NCBI GenBank assembly: GCA_034717495.1
Contig: JAYELL010000076.1
Location: forward strand, 1 to 64,000
Direction of reading: 5' to 3'
Origin: Chloroflexota bacterium
GTDB taxonomy: Bacteria; Chloroflexota; Anaerolineae; JAAEKA01
DNA: 64,000 nucleotides
Below the pieces are notes generated by a model. The model worked only from the letters and a program-made list of their open reading frames with translations. It had not been told where the DNA came from and did not search any database. Of the stretch, positions 19,201-26,830 are shown in pieces. The position numbers were made by a program, and so were the translations under genes. How positions within the stretch are numbered: the first letter of the stretch is position 1; each line of letters begins with the position of its first letter.

Positions 19201-20913
19201 GCTGAACCAGGGCAGGCGTTGGCAGCCTACGACGAGGCGATCAGGCTCTCCAGCGGCGCTGCCATGCCCTATAGCCGTCAGGGCTATATCTATCTGGCAC
19301 AACCTGGCCAGTCGCAAGCCGCCGAGACTGCCTTTATGACAGCCCTTGATCTGGATGCGGCCCACGCTGCTGCTCTGGAAGGACTGGCACGTCTCTACGC
19401 CCAGACAGGCCCAGATGGAAGTAACCTGGATTTCCTCAAGGCTGAAGCCCGATTCCGGCAGGCCATTGAGCTGGAATCTGAAAACCCAGATATCCGGATT
19501 GGCCTCGCTGATCTATATGCAAGTTTCGACCGCCACAGCGAGGCTGCTGCCCTCTACAGGTCTGCGCTGGAGATTGCTCCCCGCCTGAGCGAGGTTCGCC
19601 AGAAACTGGCGGAAAGTCTGCTGAGCTCTGGCATGGTGGAGGAGGCCAAACAGGAGCTTCTGCAACTGGCGTCAGAGTTGCCCGACAAGCCAGGCGCGTG
19701 GATCAACCTGGCCCAGATCTACCGCAGCCAGGGCGACTTCGAAAGGGCCGAAGAGGCTTATCTCGAAGTCATGACACGCAAGCCCGGCGATCACAAGCTT
19801 AAGATCGCCCTGGGAGATCTGTACCTGACGAAAGGAGAAATCAGCAGGGCGGAAGCCCTCTACCGGGAAGTAATCGAAGGCATCGAACCCGATGATCGTT
19901 CCGATGAAGCCATGAGCGTTCTGGGGCAGGCACAGAATCAGTTGGGCAAAGCCTTGCTTCGCTTAGGACAGACCGACGATGCCGTTACAGTCGCCGAAAC
20001 GCTGATCGACCAGCAACCCGCGTCCTACCGGGGCTATGGCCTGTTGAGTGATATCTACGGGGGCCAGAACAATCTGGTTGATGCGATGGAGATTCTTGAA
20101 TCAGGCCTATCCATTGTGAACGACAGGATCCCGTTGGGTCTGAGATTGGGCAATTATCTGCTTCGCCTGGATCGGCCTGAGGATGCCCAGGAGCTCTTCG
20201 AACAATTGATCGATGAATCACCTCAGGTAGTTGACGCCCACATCGGTCTGGCCCAATCCCATATGGCGCAGGCGTCCGAACTCAGAACACTGCGTTTTGA
20301 TTTTGCCGATACTGCACTGCGAAATGCGCTGCTCCTTGATCCCGACTCGGTTGCCGCCCATACAGCCATGGGCGATCTGATGATGCTCTACGAGCACCCG
20401 AAAAGGGCCGCCGACGCCTACAAGACCGCTCTTGACATGCGGACCTCGACTGCTGGCGACAGCGCCCTGCGCCTCAAACTGGCTGAGGCCTACGCTGCCT
20501 CCGATCAGTGGCAGGCTGCCCTGCAGGAATACCAACGAGTTGCCATCGCCAACCCCGAAGAGGTGGGCCTGCAGATGACCCTGGGCAACGCGTTTACAGC
20601 CTCGGGAAGGATCGACCAGGCCCTGGAGCAGTTCCGGTTGGTCAACCGGATCGCACCCGATTTCCCTTTCGCCTACATCAAGCAGGCTGAAGTCCTTGAC
20701 TCCTTGGGCGAGTCGGCACAAGCATTGGCAGCTTACCAGGCTGCCGTTGCCGCAGCACCCGATAGCGCCGACGCATACTTCACGCTGGCGACCGCCTACC
20801 GGGCTCGGGATATGATCGATGAGGCCATCGCATCCCTGGAAAGAGGATTGGCAATCGATCCAGACCGCGAGGCACCGCGCCAGGTTTTGGAGGTTCTCAA
20901 AGCTGAACGATAA
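13297..20913 (+). CDS. giant GT-C membrane glycosyltransferase-like protein with about 1900 residues of TPRs
   Basis: A 2538-residue protein, by far the largest here. Residues about 20-430 are polytopic and align in layout with the 920-residue protein at 2670-5432: LFHA near the start, a first loop IGETALHL where that paralogue has FGDTGNHA (Asp to Glu), then QPPFYYL against WPPLTYL. Residues about 430-600 are soluble. From about 608 to the end nearly everything is TPR (for example ALEIAPRLSEVRQKLAESL), roughly fifty units. Longer-than-usual units near bases 16549, 17525, 18547, 19399 and 20271 recur about every 300 residues. The TPR array is probably outside the membrane, as for GT-C C-termini, and may bind or count acceptor proteins. 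No frameshift is seen. Enzymatic activity is uncertain because of the Glu for Asp change. Confidence 0.8.
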   Translation: MNPSNHTITQPKDKTRGLRSFSLASVALALLWLFHAVSAVAWLRLDNRFPIGETALHLTRAFRVADAVAHPSLDLVSRLAQAADGQPPFYYLVTSPLIWLFGPGADGATLINLAFLALLLAGTFGIALRLLGLIGSPTGDDPAREISGLLTATLLSLFPLVFTYTRVYNPALALAAMVVLSIWFLLLTDRFRRRRYAVAFGLSVAAGMLTANLFWVFLIGPTTIVIIQTLRQPAAETSQRRRSRNAIQRSIHRLPLKASQWNGLFALLLSLLFVPYYLTAGVPLLPQQGSGFLSTLSHLDDAMGGFFLLLLILGLVYALWQAIRPAHAGIRLAFALPLSWFLLGYLIPAAAANEAAQGPDAGQILALLPAAAFLSVVWWRDLPRVLRKPQAMARRWSRVATGIAIVMLAVGTINFAIISWGVSSQAASLLGPTAAASGSALPLSDDAPLISPGRALVQQHPPQRVKWLVATTGDYIDRQCPRGSSCSVMVLPCLNSFSDETFAFYATREGLEDRITFQSLGADDDYYYQLLNSDYIIGKTGDMGCQVDTGIDDPNRKAAADNFNTLIETIDSSQAFDDRFQIKRRFEPLPDGSTVWIMQQVARPFELMDLDQQLLLLDHILQITPQSELARAQWLQTIAQLPDDVQAVERWQHTLDRLPDFLAGHVALADLYLEQHRYQDAIDQYQLAIDLSDERDPVRHRSLLGQAAAFDGLQQPLDALAAYEEANRVLRDDYDTLIEQGRFLIDQQRISQAIDTLTRARRLEPGRLEAHLELARADLVQEKVDAAEEHLQQARKIDPRSPEPLRVQAAALQGFGDPDGALALYQQAIELAPEEVPAYADSINHLLTLNRPEETLELAQRLVETLPNAAEALLVAAHAFDSLGMADDAIDLFQAVIELLPDNAAARLSLVQTLIKIGRYEQAREVIDAGVALGIGRSEMLGATADLMVAAGDRDAAIETYLAALTANPAYWPAAHNLGRLYMKKEQPALALKIAIEMANLRPDVYQIRVLAGDAYRTLGQLAEALQSFRAAEALAPEVSLVHGLIGQTLYDLGDNQRAEPSLLTAARLDLDNLDAQLTLGQVTLNLAVQESGGEVSTDDSRFAQAEQAFNAVLAGDPENLTTLIGLGDLNVAFAQLGEAARYYQEALLLAPGLKDVQQALIDSYLSLGNTESLIVFAESLLSDHPDDVVVLTFLGEALIAAGQPNTAVDAFDLFLSRHPDNLDAMLAEAHTLANSGLTEQALAAFDRITRRRPALALAHVGRGDTLATLNRLADAETAYRLAIEKIADATVEKETLASANLGLARVLLNQGHIEDAHRIARELVDGQTARPETRVLLGDTFQALGQPLDALAEYERALDLAYNDGPANRQMAHRMLETGDLADARLAYEKALEANPSDVASLIGLAKVLNRESGTAVSLAQDERIELQRAKQLLERALALAPGNLHAQRELGDTLLALGDAGRAIELFQALLLNQPTHPSAGHSLRHALAAAQDAEAILTGYEELIAGAGDGKVGEEAGFALAMAYRSLDRQDDARETLTTLLETNPDESKLHLALAELLLADHQLQEAQSHLQRAVDIDPADARAVQRLGRFHLDTGQLEKASALADNLMENQPESAYGFLLAGQSAQANQDEAEALLAFRRAGGLAPDDSFMQTQVGEGYLRADRQENARTSYQSGVAADRRNPDALIGLARIESAQGHPGIALDLLQQALTLDPGYRASQAALGGFLLDSGRADEAIPYLKSALEKELEAYTTGELRALARTSAVPRGLARAYLATGHRDEGLALLQKTLDPEREQLPLIVAESLLAVGQIEQAIDAYQELVAAQPDDAGPLIELAQAYSQIADFDSALDAYQQASAIDPDDFRTYLRQGAVLMALDRSAEAIPIFENAVALLELIPDVVGRTGPGSDGESGDLQLWQAWTELARAYSETGRPQKALETNLAIAEIRPDLYEIQVLIGDNYRDLAEPGQALAAYDEAIRLSSGAAMPYSRQGYIYLAQPGQSQAAETAFMTALDLDAAHAAALEGLARLYAQTGPDGSNLDFLKAEARFRQAIELESENPDIRIGLADLYASFDRHSEAAALYRSALEIAPRLSEVRQKLAESLLSSGMVEEAKQELLQLASELPDKPGAWINLAQIYRSQGDFERAEEAYLEVMTRKPGDHKLKIALGDLYLTKGEISRAEALYREVIEGIEPDDRSDEAMSVLGQAQNQLGKALLRLGQTDDAVTVAETLIDQQPASYRGYGLLSDIYGGQNNLVDAMEILESGLSIVNDRIPLGLRLGNYLLRLDRPEDAQELFEQLIDESPQVVDAHIGLAQSHMAQASELRTLRFDFADTALRNALLLDPDSVAAHTAMGDLMMLYEHPKRAADAYKTALDMRTSTAGDSALRLKLAEAYAASDQWQAALQEYQRVAIANPEEVGLQMTLGNAFTASGRIDQALEQFRLVNRIAPDFPFAYIKQAEVLDSLGESAQALAAYQAAVAAAPDSADAYFTLATAYRARDMIDEAIASLERGLAIDPDREAPRQVLEVLKAER

Positions 20914-22189
20914 ACTGGATCTCCTGAAAACGAAACAGGCCGGAAAGTGGGCTGGCATAGCAGTCCTGGTGCTTCTCCCGCTGTTACTGGTACTGCGCCT
21001 GCCTGGCCTTGGCAAGGATGTACAGATGGCTCGGGCTGGTCGTGAGCTGCGCGGGGCATTATTGGGCCGCGCCGGTGCGGGCGACCTTCCCCTTGGAGCT
21101 GACACGCCGGGGATCTGGACGCTGGCTCGAGGCTACGACATGGAAACACCTGGCTCATCGTCCACTGCAGTCCGTCGCGCCGTGGAAGAGCAACGCCTGC
21201 AGCGGGCCGCTGCCCTGCTGAAAAAACTCCCCGCGCCATCGTGGCTCGAGGGGGTAGCTCTGGCATCGGCTGGTCAGTACGAAGAAGCTGAAGTTGCCCT
21301 GTCCGCTGTGCTGGCTTCAGATCCCGAGGATCCCTTTGCCTTGCTTGCCTTGGGCAACCTGCTTGACGAAAAGGGTCGCCAGGAGAATGCCCATGCGATC
21401 TGGAAGCGCGCGAACCTGGATCAGGCTGTCAGCCAACAACTCCACCGTATCGGCTCCAGCCTGGACAGCTCCGAGGGCGAGGCCATGCTGCTCCTGGCAA
21501 CCGAGATCGATCCCCGGAACTCCAACGCTTATCACGCCCTTGCAGGTCGTTACTGGCACAGCGACCGCCAGAAGGCCGTCGAACTGTATGAAAAATCGCT
21601 GGCCAACGATCTTCTGGCACCCTTTTACCGTTACCTGGCCGAGGGGCGCCTCGCTCTGGACCAAGAACGCTGGCAGGAGGCAACGGGCGCCTTCGAAAAC
21701 GCTGTCGCGATCAGACCGAAACGGGCCGACGTGCGCCAGCATTTGGCCACCTCCTTGCGAAAGTTGGGGCGTAACCAGGAGGCGATCACGCAGCTAAAGC
21801 AGGCGGCACAGCTGGCCGAAACAAATCCCTGGCCGCTGGTTCATCTTGGCGAGATCTATGTTGAGGAAAGGGCGTTTGACGAGGCCATCGCCGCCCTGGC
21901 CGCGGCATCGCAGCGTCAAAACGATCTGGCAATCGCCTTTGTCCTCTTGGGGCGGGCATACCGTGCCAATGAGCAGCTAAACCCCTCGGTCGAAGCATGG
22001 GAGCGAGCCGTTGAGCTGGCCCCCGAAAATCCAGGCTATCACTTACGCCTTGCGGAAGTCCTGGCTGCAACAGGAGAAACTGAGCGTGCGATTTTGGCCG
22101 TTCAAGAGGCCCTGCGACTGAACCCCAACAATGCCCATGCCCTGCGGCTATTGGAAAGCCTGGATGCCGGGACCGGGAAGGCTCCGTGA
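20819..22189 (+). CDS. membrane-anchored TPR protein
   Basis: Up to 456 residues. The only ATG in frame upstream of the membrane helix is 20819, which overlaps the giant gene by 95 bp. A CTG at 20903 has an ideal GGAGG 9 bp upstream and would give a 428-residue protein, so the start is uncertain. A single transmembrane helix (WAGIAVLVLLPLLLVLRL) near residue 50 is followed by TPR units (for example ALSAVLASDPEDPFALLALG and AVELAPENPGYHLRLAEVL) to the C-terminus. It probably projects TPRs to the same side as its neighbour and could act as its partner. It ends in GTGA, overlapping the murJ-like start. Confidence 0.75.
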   Translation: MRPSHPWKEDWQSIQTARHRARFWRFSKLNDKLDLLKTKQAGKWAGIAVLVLLPLLLVLRLPGLGKDVQMARAGRELRGALLGRAGAGDLPLGADTPGIWTLARGYDMETPGSSSTAVRRAVEEQRLQRAAALLKKLPAPSWLEGVALASAGQYEEAEVALSAVLASDPEDPFALLALGNLLDEKGRQENAHAIWKRANLDQAVSQQLHRIGSSLDSSEGEAMLLLATEIDPRNSNAYHALAGRYWHSDRQKAVELYEKSLANDLLAPFYRYLAEGRLALDQERWQEATGAFENAVAIRPKRADVRQHLATSLRKLGRNQEAITQLKQAAQLAETNPWPLVHLGEIYVEERAFDEAIAALAAASQRQNDLAIAFVLLGRAYRANEQLNPSVEAWERAVELAPENPGYHLRLAEVLAATGETERAILAVQEALRLNPNNAHALRLLESLDAGTGKAP

Positions 22190-23835
22190 CCGATCAAGGT
22201 CCTGGTGGCGTCGACAAAGGCTTAGAGATCCAGGAAAACGCGGACCAAACCAGCCCCGCCAGGAGACTCGTAGCCAGTTCTGCGACCGTATCGGTCTTCA
22301 ATGGCCTGGGGGTGGTGGCAGGCTTTGCGCTGGATGCCCTGATCGCCGCCTCGTTCGGCGTAGGCACTCAGACCGATGCCTTTTTCGCAGCCTGGCGGCT
22401 CCCTTTCCTGATCACCGTGGTCTTCGGCATGGCCGCCAGTGCTACCCTGGTTCCTCTGTTCGCCCGCGGCGTAGCCGGCGGACAGGAGAGTCCTCTCTCG
22501 GAAACGTTCAGCCGGATTTTCAACGCGGTTGCCATTCTGGCGGCCCTGCTGAGCGGGCTGGGCATACTGCTGTCCCCCTGGCTTGTGAGCACCCTCTTTG
22601 CAGGCCTGCCGGCACCAGGTCAGGCGTTAGCCGCCAGCCTCTCCCAGGTCCTCTTTCTGACCGTTCTGTTCACAGGTCCTGTGGAGGTCCTCCGGTCCTT
22701 GCTCTACGGCCATCAGATCTTTGCCCTCCCGACGGCGATCAATTTCGCGCGCAGCACCACTGCCATTGTCGTATTCATGGCGGGAAGCCTTCTTTTTCCA
22801 TCGCTGACCGAAAGTGACTGGAGCGGTCTGCACCTGCTGGCCTGGGGCTTTCTTGCCGGTGCTGTGGTCCAGCTGCTGGTGGTCACCTGGCAGGCCCGCC
22901 GGCACACCTCGTTGCAGTGGCAACCGCTATTCGACCTGCGTCATCCCACGTTGCGCCGAACTGCTCGACTGGCCTCCGCTCCGACGGCGGGAGCGCTGGT
23001 GCGCCAAAGCATCACCCTGGCCGAAACTGCCGTGGCTTCCTACCTGCCGCCGGGCAGCGTAACTGTACTCAATTACGCCAGCCGCCTGACCTTTGTGCTC
23101 AGTTCGGTGTTTCTCAGCAGTATCACCACCGCAAGCATGCCCGTGCTCAGTCAGGACCTGGCAGCAGGACGCCGGGAAAAGGTCAGACAGACCCTCTTGA
23201 CTGCCATGCGTCTGGTCACGCTTCTTGCTATCCCCCTGGGAATCGGCCTGGCGGCTCTGGGCGTGCCTGTCATTCGCCTGCTGTTTGAACGGGGACGCTT
23301 CGACGAACAGGCAAGCCAGCTGACGGGAACCGTGTTGAGTCTCTATGCGGTGAGTATCCTGTTCCTGGGGTACTTCCGGGTGGTGCAAGCCTATTTCTAC
23401 GCGGCATTTAAGGCGGGTGTCGTTCTGATTCTGTTCATCGTTCTCGCCGTGACCACCATCTCTCTCGATATCGGGCTGGCCGGCCGGATCGGTGTTCAGG
23501 GAATCGCTATCGGCTTTACCGTGGGCACCTTGCTGACCACAATCCTGGGTTTGATGCTACTCTGGCACGAGGTATATCCAGATCGCAGCGCTGACCGTGA
23601 TCGGCAACGACTGGTTTCCCTGCTTGTGCTCAACGCCAAGGTAGCCATTGCCTCCCTCTTGATGGCATTAGCAGCGCTTGGTGTCCTGCGGGTTCTTCCC
23701 GATTCCTCTTGGGCCTTGTTGCCGGCTCTGGCCCTGGGCGGGCTGGTGTTTCTTGCCAGTGCCTGGCTCCTGCAGGTGCAAGAACTTGGACTTGCCTGGG
23801 ACCTCATTCGACAGCGTGGGGTCCGACCGGAATAA
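22186..23835 (+). CDS. murJ: MurJ/MviN-family lipid flippase
   Basis: A 549-residue polytopic protein beginning at GTG22186 in a GTGA overlap with the TPR gene. It has the MOP/MATE-type MurJ fold: the first helices around SVFNGLGVVAGFALDALIAA, then FGVGTQTDAFFAAWRLPFLI and FGMAASATLVPLFAR. These resemble the MurJ motif in which the helix after TDAFFxAxRLP precedes A-L-x-P-x-F. The charged central-cavity segment FERGRFDE is also present. MurJ flips lipid II for peptidoglycan. In this glycan locus the protein could equally be a paralogue moving another lipid-linked saccharide. I cannot tell from one window whether it is the only MurJ. Confidence 0.85.
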   Translation: MTDQGPGGVDKGLEIQENADQTSPARRLVASSATVSVFNGLGVVAGFALDALIAASFGVGTQTDAFFAAWRLPFLITVVFGMAASATLVPLFARGVAGGQESPLSETFSRIFNAVAILAALLSGLGILLSPWLVSTLFAGLPAPGQALAASLSQVLFLTVLFTGPVEVLRSLLYGHQIFALPTAINFARSTTAIVVFMAGSLLFPSLTESDWSGLHLLAWGFLAGAVVQLLVVTWQARRHTSLQWQPLFDLRHPTLRRTARLASAPTAGALVRQSITLAETAVASYLPPGSVTVLNYASRLTFVLSSVFLSSITTASMPVLSQDLAAGRREKVRQTLLTAMRLVTLLAIPLGIGLAALGVPVIRLLFERGRFDEQASQLTGTVLSLYAVSILFLGYFRVVQAYFYAAFKAGVVLILFIVLAVTTISLDIGLAGRIGVQGIAIGFTVGTLLTTILGLMLLWHEVYPDRSADRDRQRLVSLLVLNAKVAIASLLMALAALGVLRVLPDSSWALLPALALGGLVFLASAWLLQVQELGLAWDLIRQRGVRPE

Positions 23836-23902
23836 CCCGGCAACCACATTCCCTTGACTCCCTGCCTTTCGCTCCTCGGTCTCCCTGCCCTCCGCCCAGG
23901 AT

Positions 23903-24607
23903 TCAATTCGAGGTAAGGCGAAATCCGTCCCACAGCGGCCCGCCGGCCAGATCCAGTGTTTTCTTCGCAAAGGTGATGAGGGCCGTGCAGTCGCCTTGAC
24001 AATAGTACTCCCGAAGCGCGTCTGAAAGCTCGACTGGCAACGACGGATCAACCACACCCAGCGCCCGGGGCAGCCATTTGCCCTGGCCTCGCCATTGCCC
24101 ATGGATATCGACGATCAGGTCTGCCGACTGTTCGGCCAGCAACTGGGCGATGAAGCGGCCCTCCGTTTCATCCTGGCAACCGATCAGGTCATCAAGCAGA
24201 TCGGTCAGGCTGTAACGAGCCATGGCGATCCGATCCTCGTCGAGGGGTGGCGGCCCTTGCGCGAGAAGGGCACAGGCATCCTGTTTCAACTGTGTCGCTA
24301 GCCCATCCTGATCCACAAGGATTATGCCTTCACACACCATGCGTGAGGTGGCAGGCCTGCGTCGGGCAGCGTCGCTGGCGGCGAAGCGGCGATGAGTCTC
24401 CTCCGTGTGGACGAAGACCTCGATAGGCCAGCCAAAGTCTCGAAGGGACTCCCGGAAGGTTTCCTGCTCAGGACCTCGAATCACCATGATATCCAGGTCT
24501 GATGTTGCTGTGGCCTCTCCCCGAACCACGCTACCCGCCAGAAAAGCCGCCAGACAGTCGGGAAAGTCCCGCTCAATCAGTGCCCGCGCCGCATCAATCG
24601 CCTCCAT
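23903..24607 (-). CDS. nucleotidyltransferase-fold protein (NTP_transf_2 type)
   Basis: A 234-residue protein. Start ATG24607 is set by AAGGAG 6 bp upstream, and longer in-frame codons overlap the upstream methyltransferase gene. The minimal nucleotidyltransferase signature is clear: G25-S26 in LAGSVVRGEATATSDLD with D37 and D39, then IEVFVHTEE supplying a possible third acidic residue. The C-terminal half is helical, as in aminoglycoside or MNT-type enzymes with substrate-binding helices. It may transfer a nucleotide to a small molecule, protein or RNA; the substrate is unknown. It lies 49 bp behind the methyltransferase at 24657-25538 and probably shares its promoter. Confidence 0.75.
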   Translation of the reverse strand: MEAIDAARALIERDFPDCLAAFLAGSVVRGEATATSDLDIMVIRGPEQETFRESLRDFGWPIEVFVHTEETHRRFAASDAARRRPATSRMVCEGIILVDQDGLATQLKQDACALLAQGPPPLDEDRIAMARYSLTDLLDDLIGCQDETEGRFIAQLLAEQSADLIVDIHGQWRGQGKWLPRALGVVDPSLPVELSDALREYYCQGDCTALITFAKKTLDLAGGPLWDGFRLTSN

Positions 24608-24656
24608 CACATACTCCTTCTTCGTGTCACTCCGACACTCTGACATTCTGACATCA

Positions 24657-25538
24657 TCACCGCTCCGCCAGGTAGACCATCCATTCCTCCCCGTCATACA
24701 GCTCGATACCTCGCCATGCCGGGATGGCCCACGCCTGGCTGAAGCCGGCGTCGTTAAGCTGGCCCAACATCTCCTGGGTTTCGTATCCATTTTCAGAGAC
24801 AGCAACCACCTGAAGATTTCCAGTCGCCAGATCAATGATATGGAAACGATCGATGGAGGCCCGTTGCTCCGGATCCCAGTGGCGTTCCCCCAGGCAGAAA
24901 AAGGCAGACTCGCTCCACAGCCCGGTATCGTCGGTGAACCAGAAATTGCTGTCCTTCTTGTCGATTCGATCGTAGTCGAGCAATTCCACCGCCAGTCTGC
25001 CCCCCGCCCGCAACGAACTGCAGGCCATCTCCAACAGACTGGCCACCTCCTCGCGCCGGAAGACAGACAGTTGTCCGTAGATGAAAATCGCGGCATCGTA
25101 GCCCTGTCCGGCCTGCTCCGGCAGCGCCCCACGGACATCGGCCCGGATGAAGCTGCAGCGGTCTTCTACGCCCTGCTTCTCGGCCAGTTTTCGCGCGTGG
25201 CGAATGCTGGCAGGGCTGAAGTCGATTCCGGTTACCTGAACCCCCCGGCTGGCGAATTCCGTGGCGTAAAGACCGGGGCCACAGGTTATATCAAGAAGCC
25301 TGGCTCCCGGCCGTAGATTCAGGTGATCCCAGAGCCAATCAGATTGTTGCAATATCTCGCGGCTGCGTCGCGAGGCAGCACCATGGCTTTGGTCCAGATG
25401 CTCGCGCAACATCCGCTCACTGAAGTCCGGATCGTCCCATGGCAGGTTGTCACCATCCCGCCACGGCACCGGCGGCTGAGGACGATCATAGATTTCCCAT
25501 AACGTTGTTTGCAGCCGCGATTGCGTTTTTTGTTTCAA
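24657..25538 (-). CDS. class I SAM-dependent methyltransferase
   Basis: A 293-residue protein starting at TTG25538 with a strong GGAGGAG 5 bp upstream. Motif I is LLDITCGPGLYATEFA, followed by VTGIDFSPASI, an ADVR acidic strand, and YDAAIFIYGQLSVF, as in Methyltransf_25-type small-molecule methyltransferases. An N-terminal 70-residue helical extension precedes the Rossmann domain. A promoter with TTGTCA-17-TATACT lies just upstream. It is divergent from the LysM/M23 gene and co-oriented with the downstream nucleotidyltransferase. Substrate is unknown. Confidence 0.8.
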   Translation of the reverse strand: MKQKTQSRLQTTLWEIYDRPQPPVPWRDGDNLPWDDPDFSERMLREHLDQSHGAASRRSREILQQSDWLWDHLNLRPGARLLDITCGPGLYATEFASRGVQVTGIDFSPASIRHARKLAEKQGVEDRCSFIRADVRGALPEQAGQGYDAAIFIYGQLSVFRREEVASLLEMACSSLRAGGRLAVELLDYDRIDKKDSNFWFTDDTGLWSESAFFCLGERHWDPEQRASIDRFHIIDLATGNLQVVAVSENGYETQEMLGQLNDAGFSQAWAIPAWRGIELYDGEEWMVYLAER

Positions 25539-25580
25539 AACAGCTCCTCCGGGAACCTCTGTGCAAGCAGGTCCGTCTTG

Positions 25581-25609
25581 AGTATATTACCGCCATTAAC
25601 AGTTGACAA
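25581..25609 (-). promoter_or_regulatory. promoter of the methyltransferase-nucleotidyltransferase pair
   Basis: On the minus strand, TTGTCA (25609-25604), a 17-bp spacer and TATACT (25586-25581). It is placed for TTG25538 and lies back-to-back with the plus-strand promoter at 25618-25647. Confidence 0.7.
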
Positions 25610-25617
25610 TTGGTAAT

Positions 25618-25647
25618 TTGCTCTTTAGGCCGGTTATCCTGTAAAAT
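25618..25647 (+). promoter_or_regulatory. promoter of LysM/M23 peptidase gene
   Basis: TTGCTC (25618-25623), an 18-bp spacer and TAAAAT (25642-25647). Transcription would begin near 25655, just before ATG25661. This argues against the in-frame TTG at 25610 as the start. Confidence 0.55.
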
Positions 25648-25660
25648 CATCGTCGGATTC

Positions 25661-26830
25661 ATGACATTCTTATCAGGCGCTTCTCAGACAAACCGAAACA
25701 CGAGTGGGTCGTTAGACGTGGGTGGGAAAATCCCCATCTCCGGTTTCGCCTGCCTGCATTTGGGCGCGCTGCCGGCAGTTTTTTTACTGCTGGTCATCTT
25801 GTTCTTGTCAGCACCAAACCTGGTGTATGCAGCGCCACCCACACCGCCGGCGGAAAAGTCGCTTGGCACCACAACTGAAACAGTTACACCAATGGCGCAG
25901 CCAGAAGAGCAACAACTGCTACGCTATTTTCTTCCGCTGGCAGTCACCAATGCCAGCACCTTCCGCGGCCACGAGATCTTGCCACCACCCGGGGAGCACA
26001 GCACCTATATCCTTCAGGAACATGATGACCTGAGTGCGCTGGCCATCGAGTTGGGTCGCGATGTGGATGTCATGGCCTGTGTTTCACCATCCAGTAGTTT
26101 TGCGCTCAGCCTGCTGCGACCCGGGCAGGAAATCATCATCCCGGGCCCGGAATACCTGTGTCATACCGTCACAGAATCCGAGAGCCTTGTGCAGATCGCC
26201 GAGCGCTATCAAGTCGCAGTTTCCGCCATTCTGGAAACTGCCTGGAATGAACTGGACACTGATGGCATAGCTCCTGAAACAACCCTGACGGTTGGGCGCC
26301 GTCTGTTGATTCCCTATGGTGTCAGGTCAGAATCAGATAAACAGGCCGCCGGAAACCGTCGCACCGAAGCCGGGTCAGCGCCAGCGACGACCCCGGACCC
26401 GACTGCAACGCCGGCATCCGAGCCCGTGCCGGAACCAACCGTCGAGCCGCCAATTTGGCCTTATGGCGATGGCGACTTCGTCTGGCCGGTCGACGGAATC
26501 ATCTCCCAGGGTTTTGCTGCCCGGCACAAGGCTATCGACATCGCCGCTCCTGTTGGCAGCCCTGTGCGAGCGGTCGACAACGGCGTTGTTCTCAAGGCTG
26601 GCTACTCGAAGATTGGCTACGGTGGGCGGATAATCATCGACCACAACATCGACTACGTCACCCTCTACGCTCACCTGCACCAGTCCTATGTCGAGCAAGG
26701 CGATGTAGTGAAAAAGGGCCAGATCATCGGCACCGTGGGTTCCACCGGCAACTCCACCGGACCTCACCTTCACTTTGAGCTGCGAGATTTCGGTTATTTG
26801 ATCGACCCGGAGCCTCTCCTGGAACCATAG
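25661..26830 (+). CDS. LysM-domain M23 (LytM-type) murein endopeptidase
   Basis: A 389-residue exported protein. ATG25661 is preferred to an upstream TTG because the predicted promoter lies between them. A hydrophobic export segment (PAVFLLLVILFLSAPNLVYA) ends near residue 55. Two LysM-like modules follow (around STYILQEHDDLSALAIEL and CHTVTESESLVQIAERY), then a Pro/Thr-rich linker. The C-terminal M23 domain has a complete zinc site: H289 and D293 in HKAID, and H369/H371 in GPHLHFEL. It probably cleaves peptidoglycan cross-links at the cell surface, with LysM anchoring it to glycan strands. It is monocistronic. Confidence 0.9.
   Translation: MTFLSGASQTNRNTSGSLDVGGKIPISGFACLHLGALPAVFLLLVILFLSAPNLVYAAPPTPPAEKSLGTTTETVTPMAQPEEQQLLRYFLPLAVTNASTFRGHEILPPPGEHSTYILQEHDDLSALAIELGRDVDVMACVSPSSSFALSLLRPGQEIIIPGPEYLCHTVTESESLVQIAERYQVAVSAILETAWNELDTDGIAPETTLTVGRRLLIPYGVRSESDKQAAGNRRTEAGSAPATTPDPTATPASEPVPEPTVEPPIWPYGDGDFVWPVDGIISQGFAARHKAIDIAAPVGSPVRAVDNGVVLKAGYSKIGYGGRIIIDHNIDYVTLYAHLHQSYVEQGDVVKKGQIIGTVGSTGNSTGPHLHFELRDFGYLIDPEPLLEP

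Noticed and set aside
24608-25138. N-terminal extension of the nucleotidyltransferase to 411 residues
   Set aside because: The extra codons are a shifted frame of the upstream methyltransferase gene; AAGGAG fixes the start at 24607.
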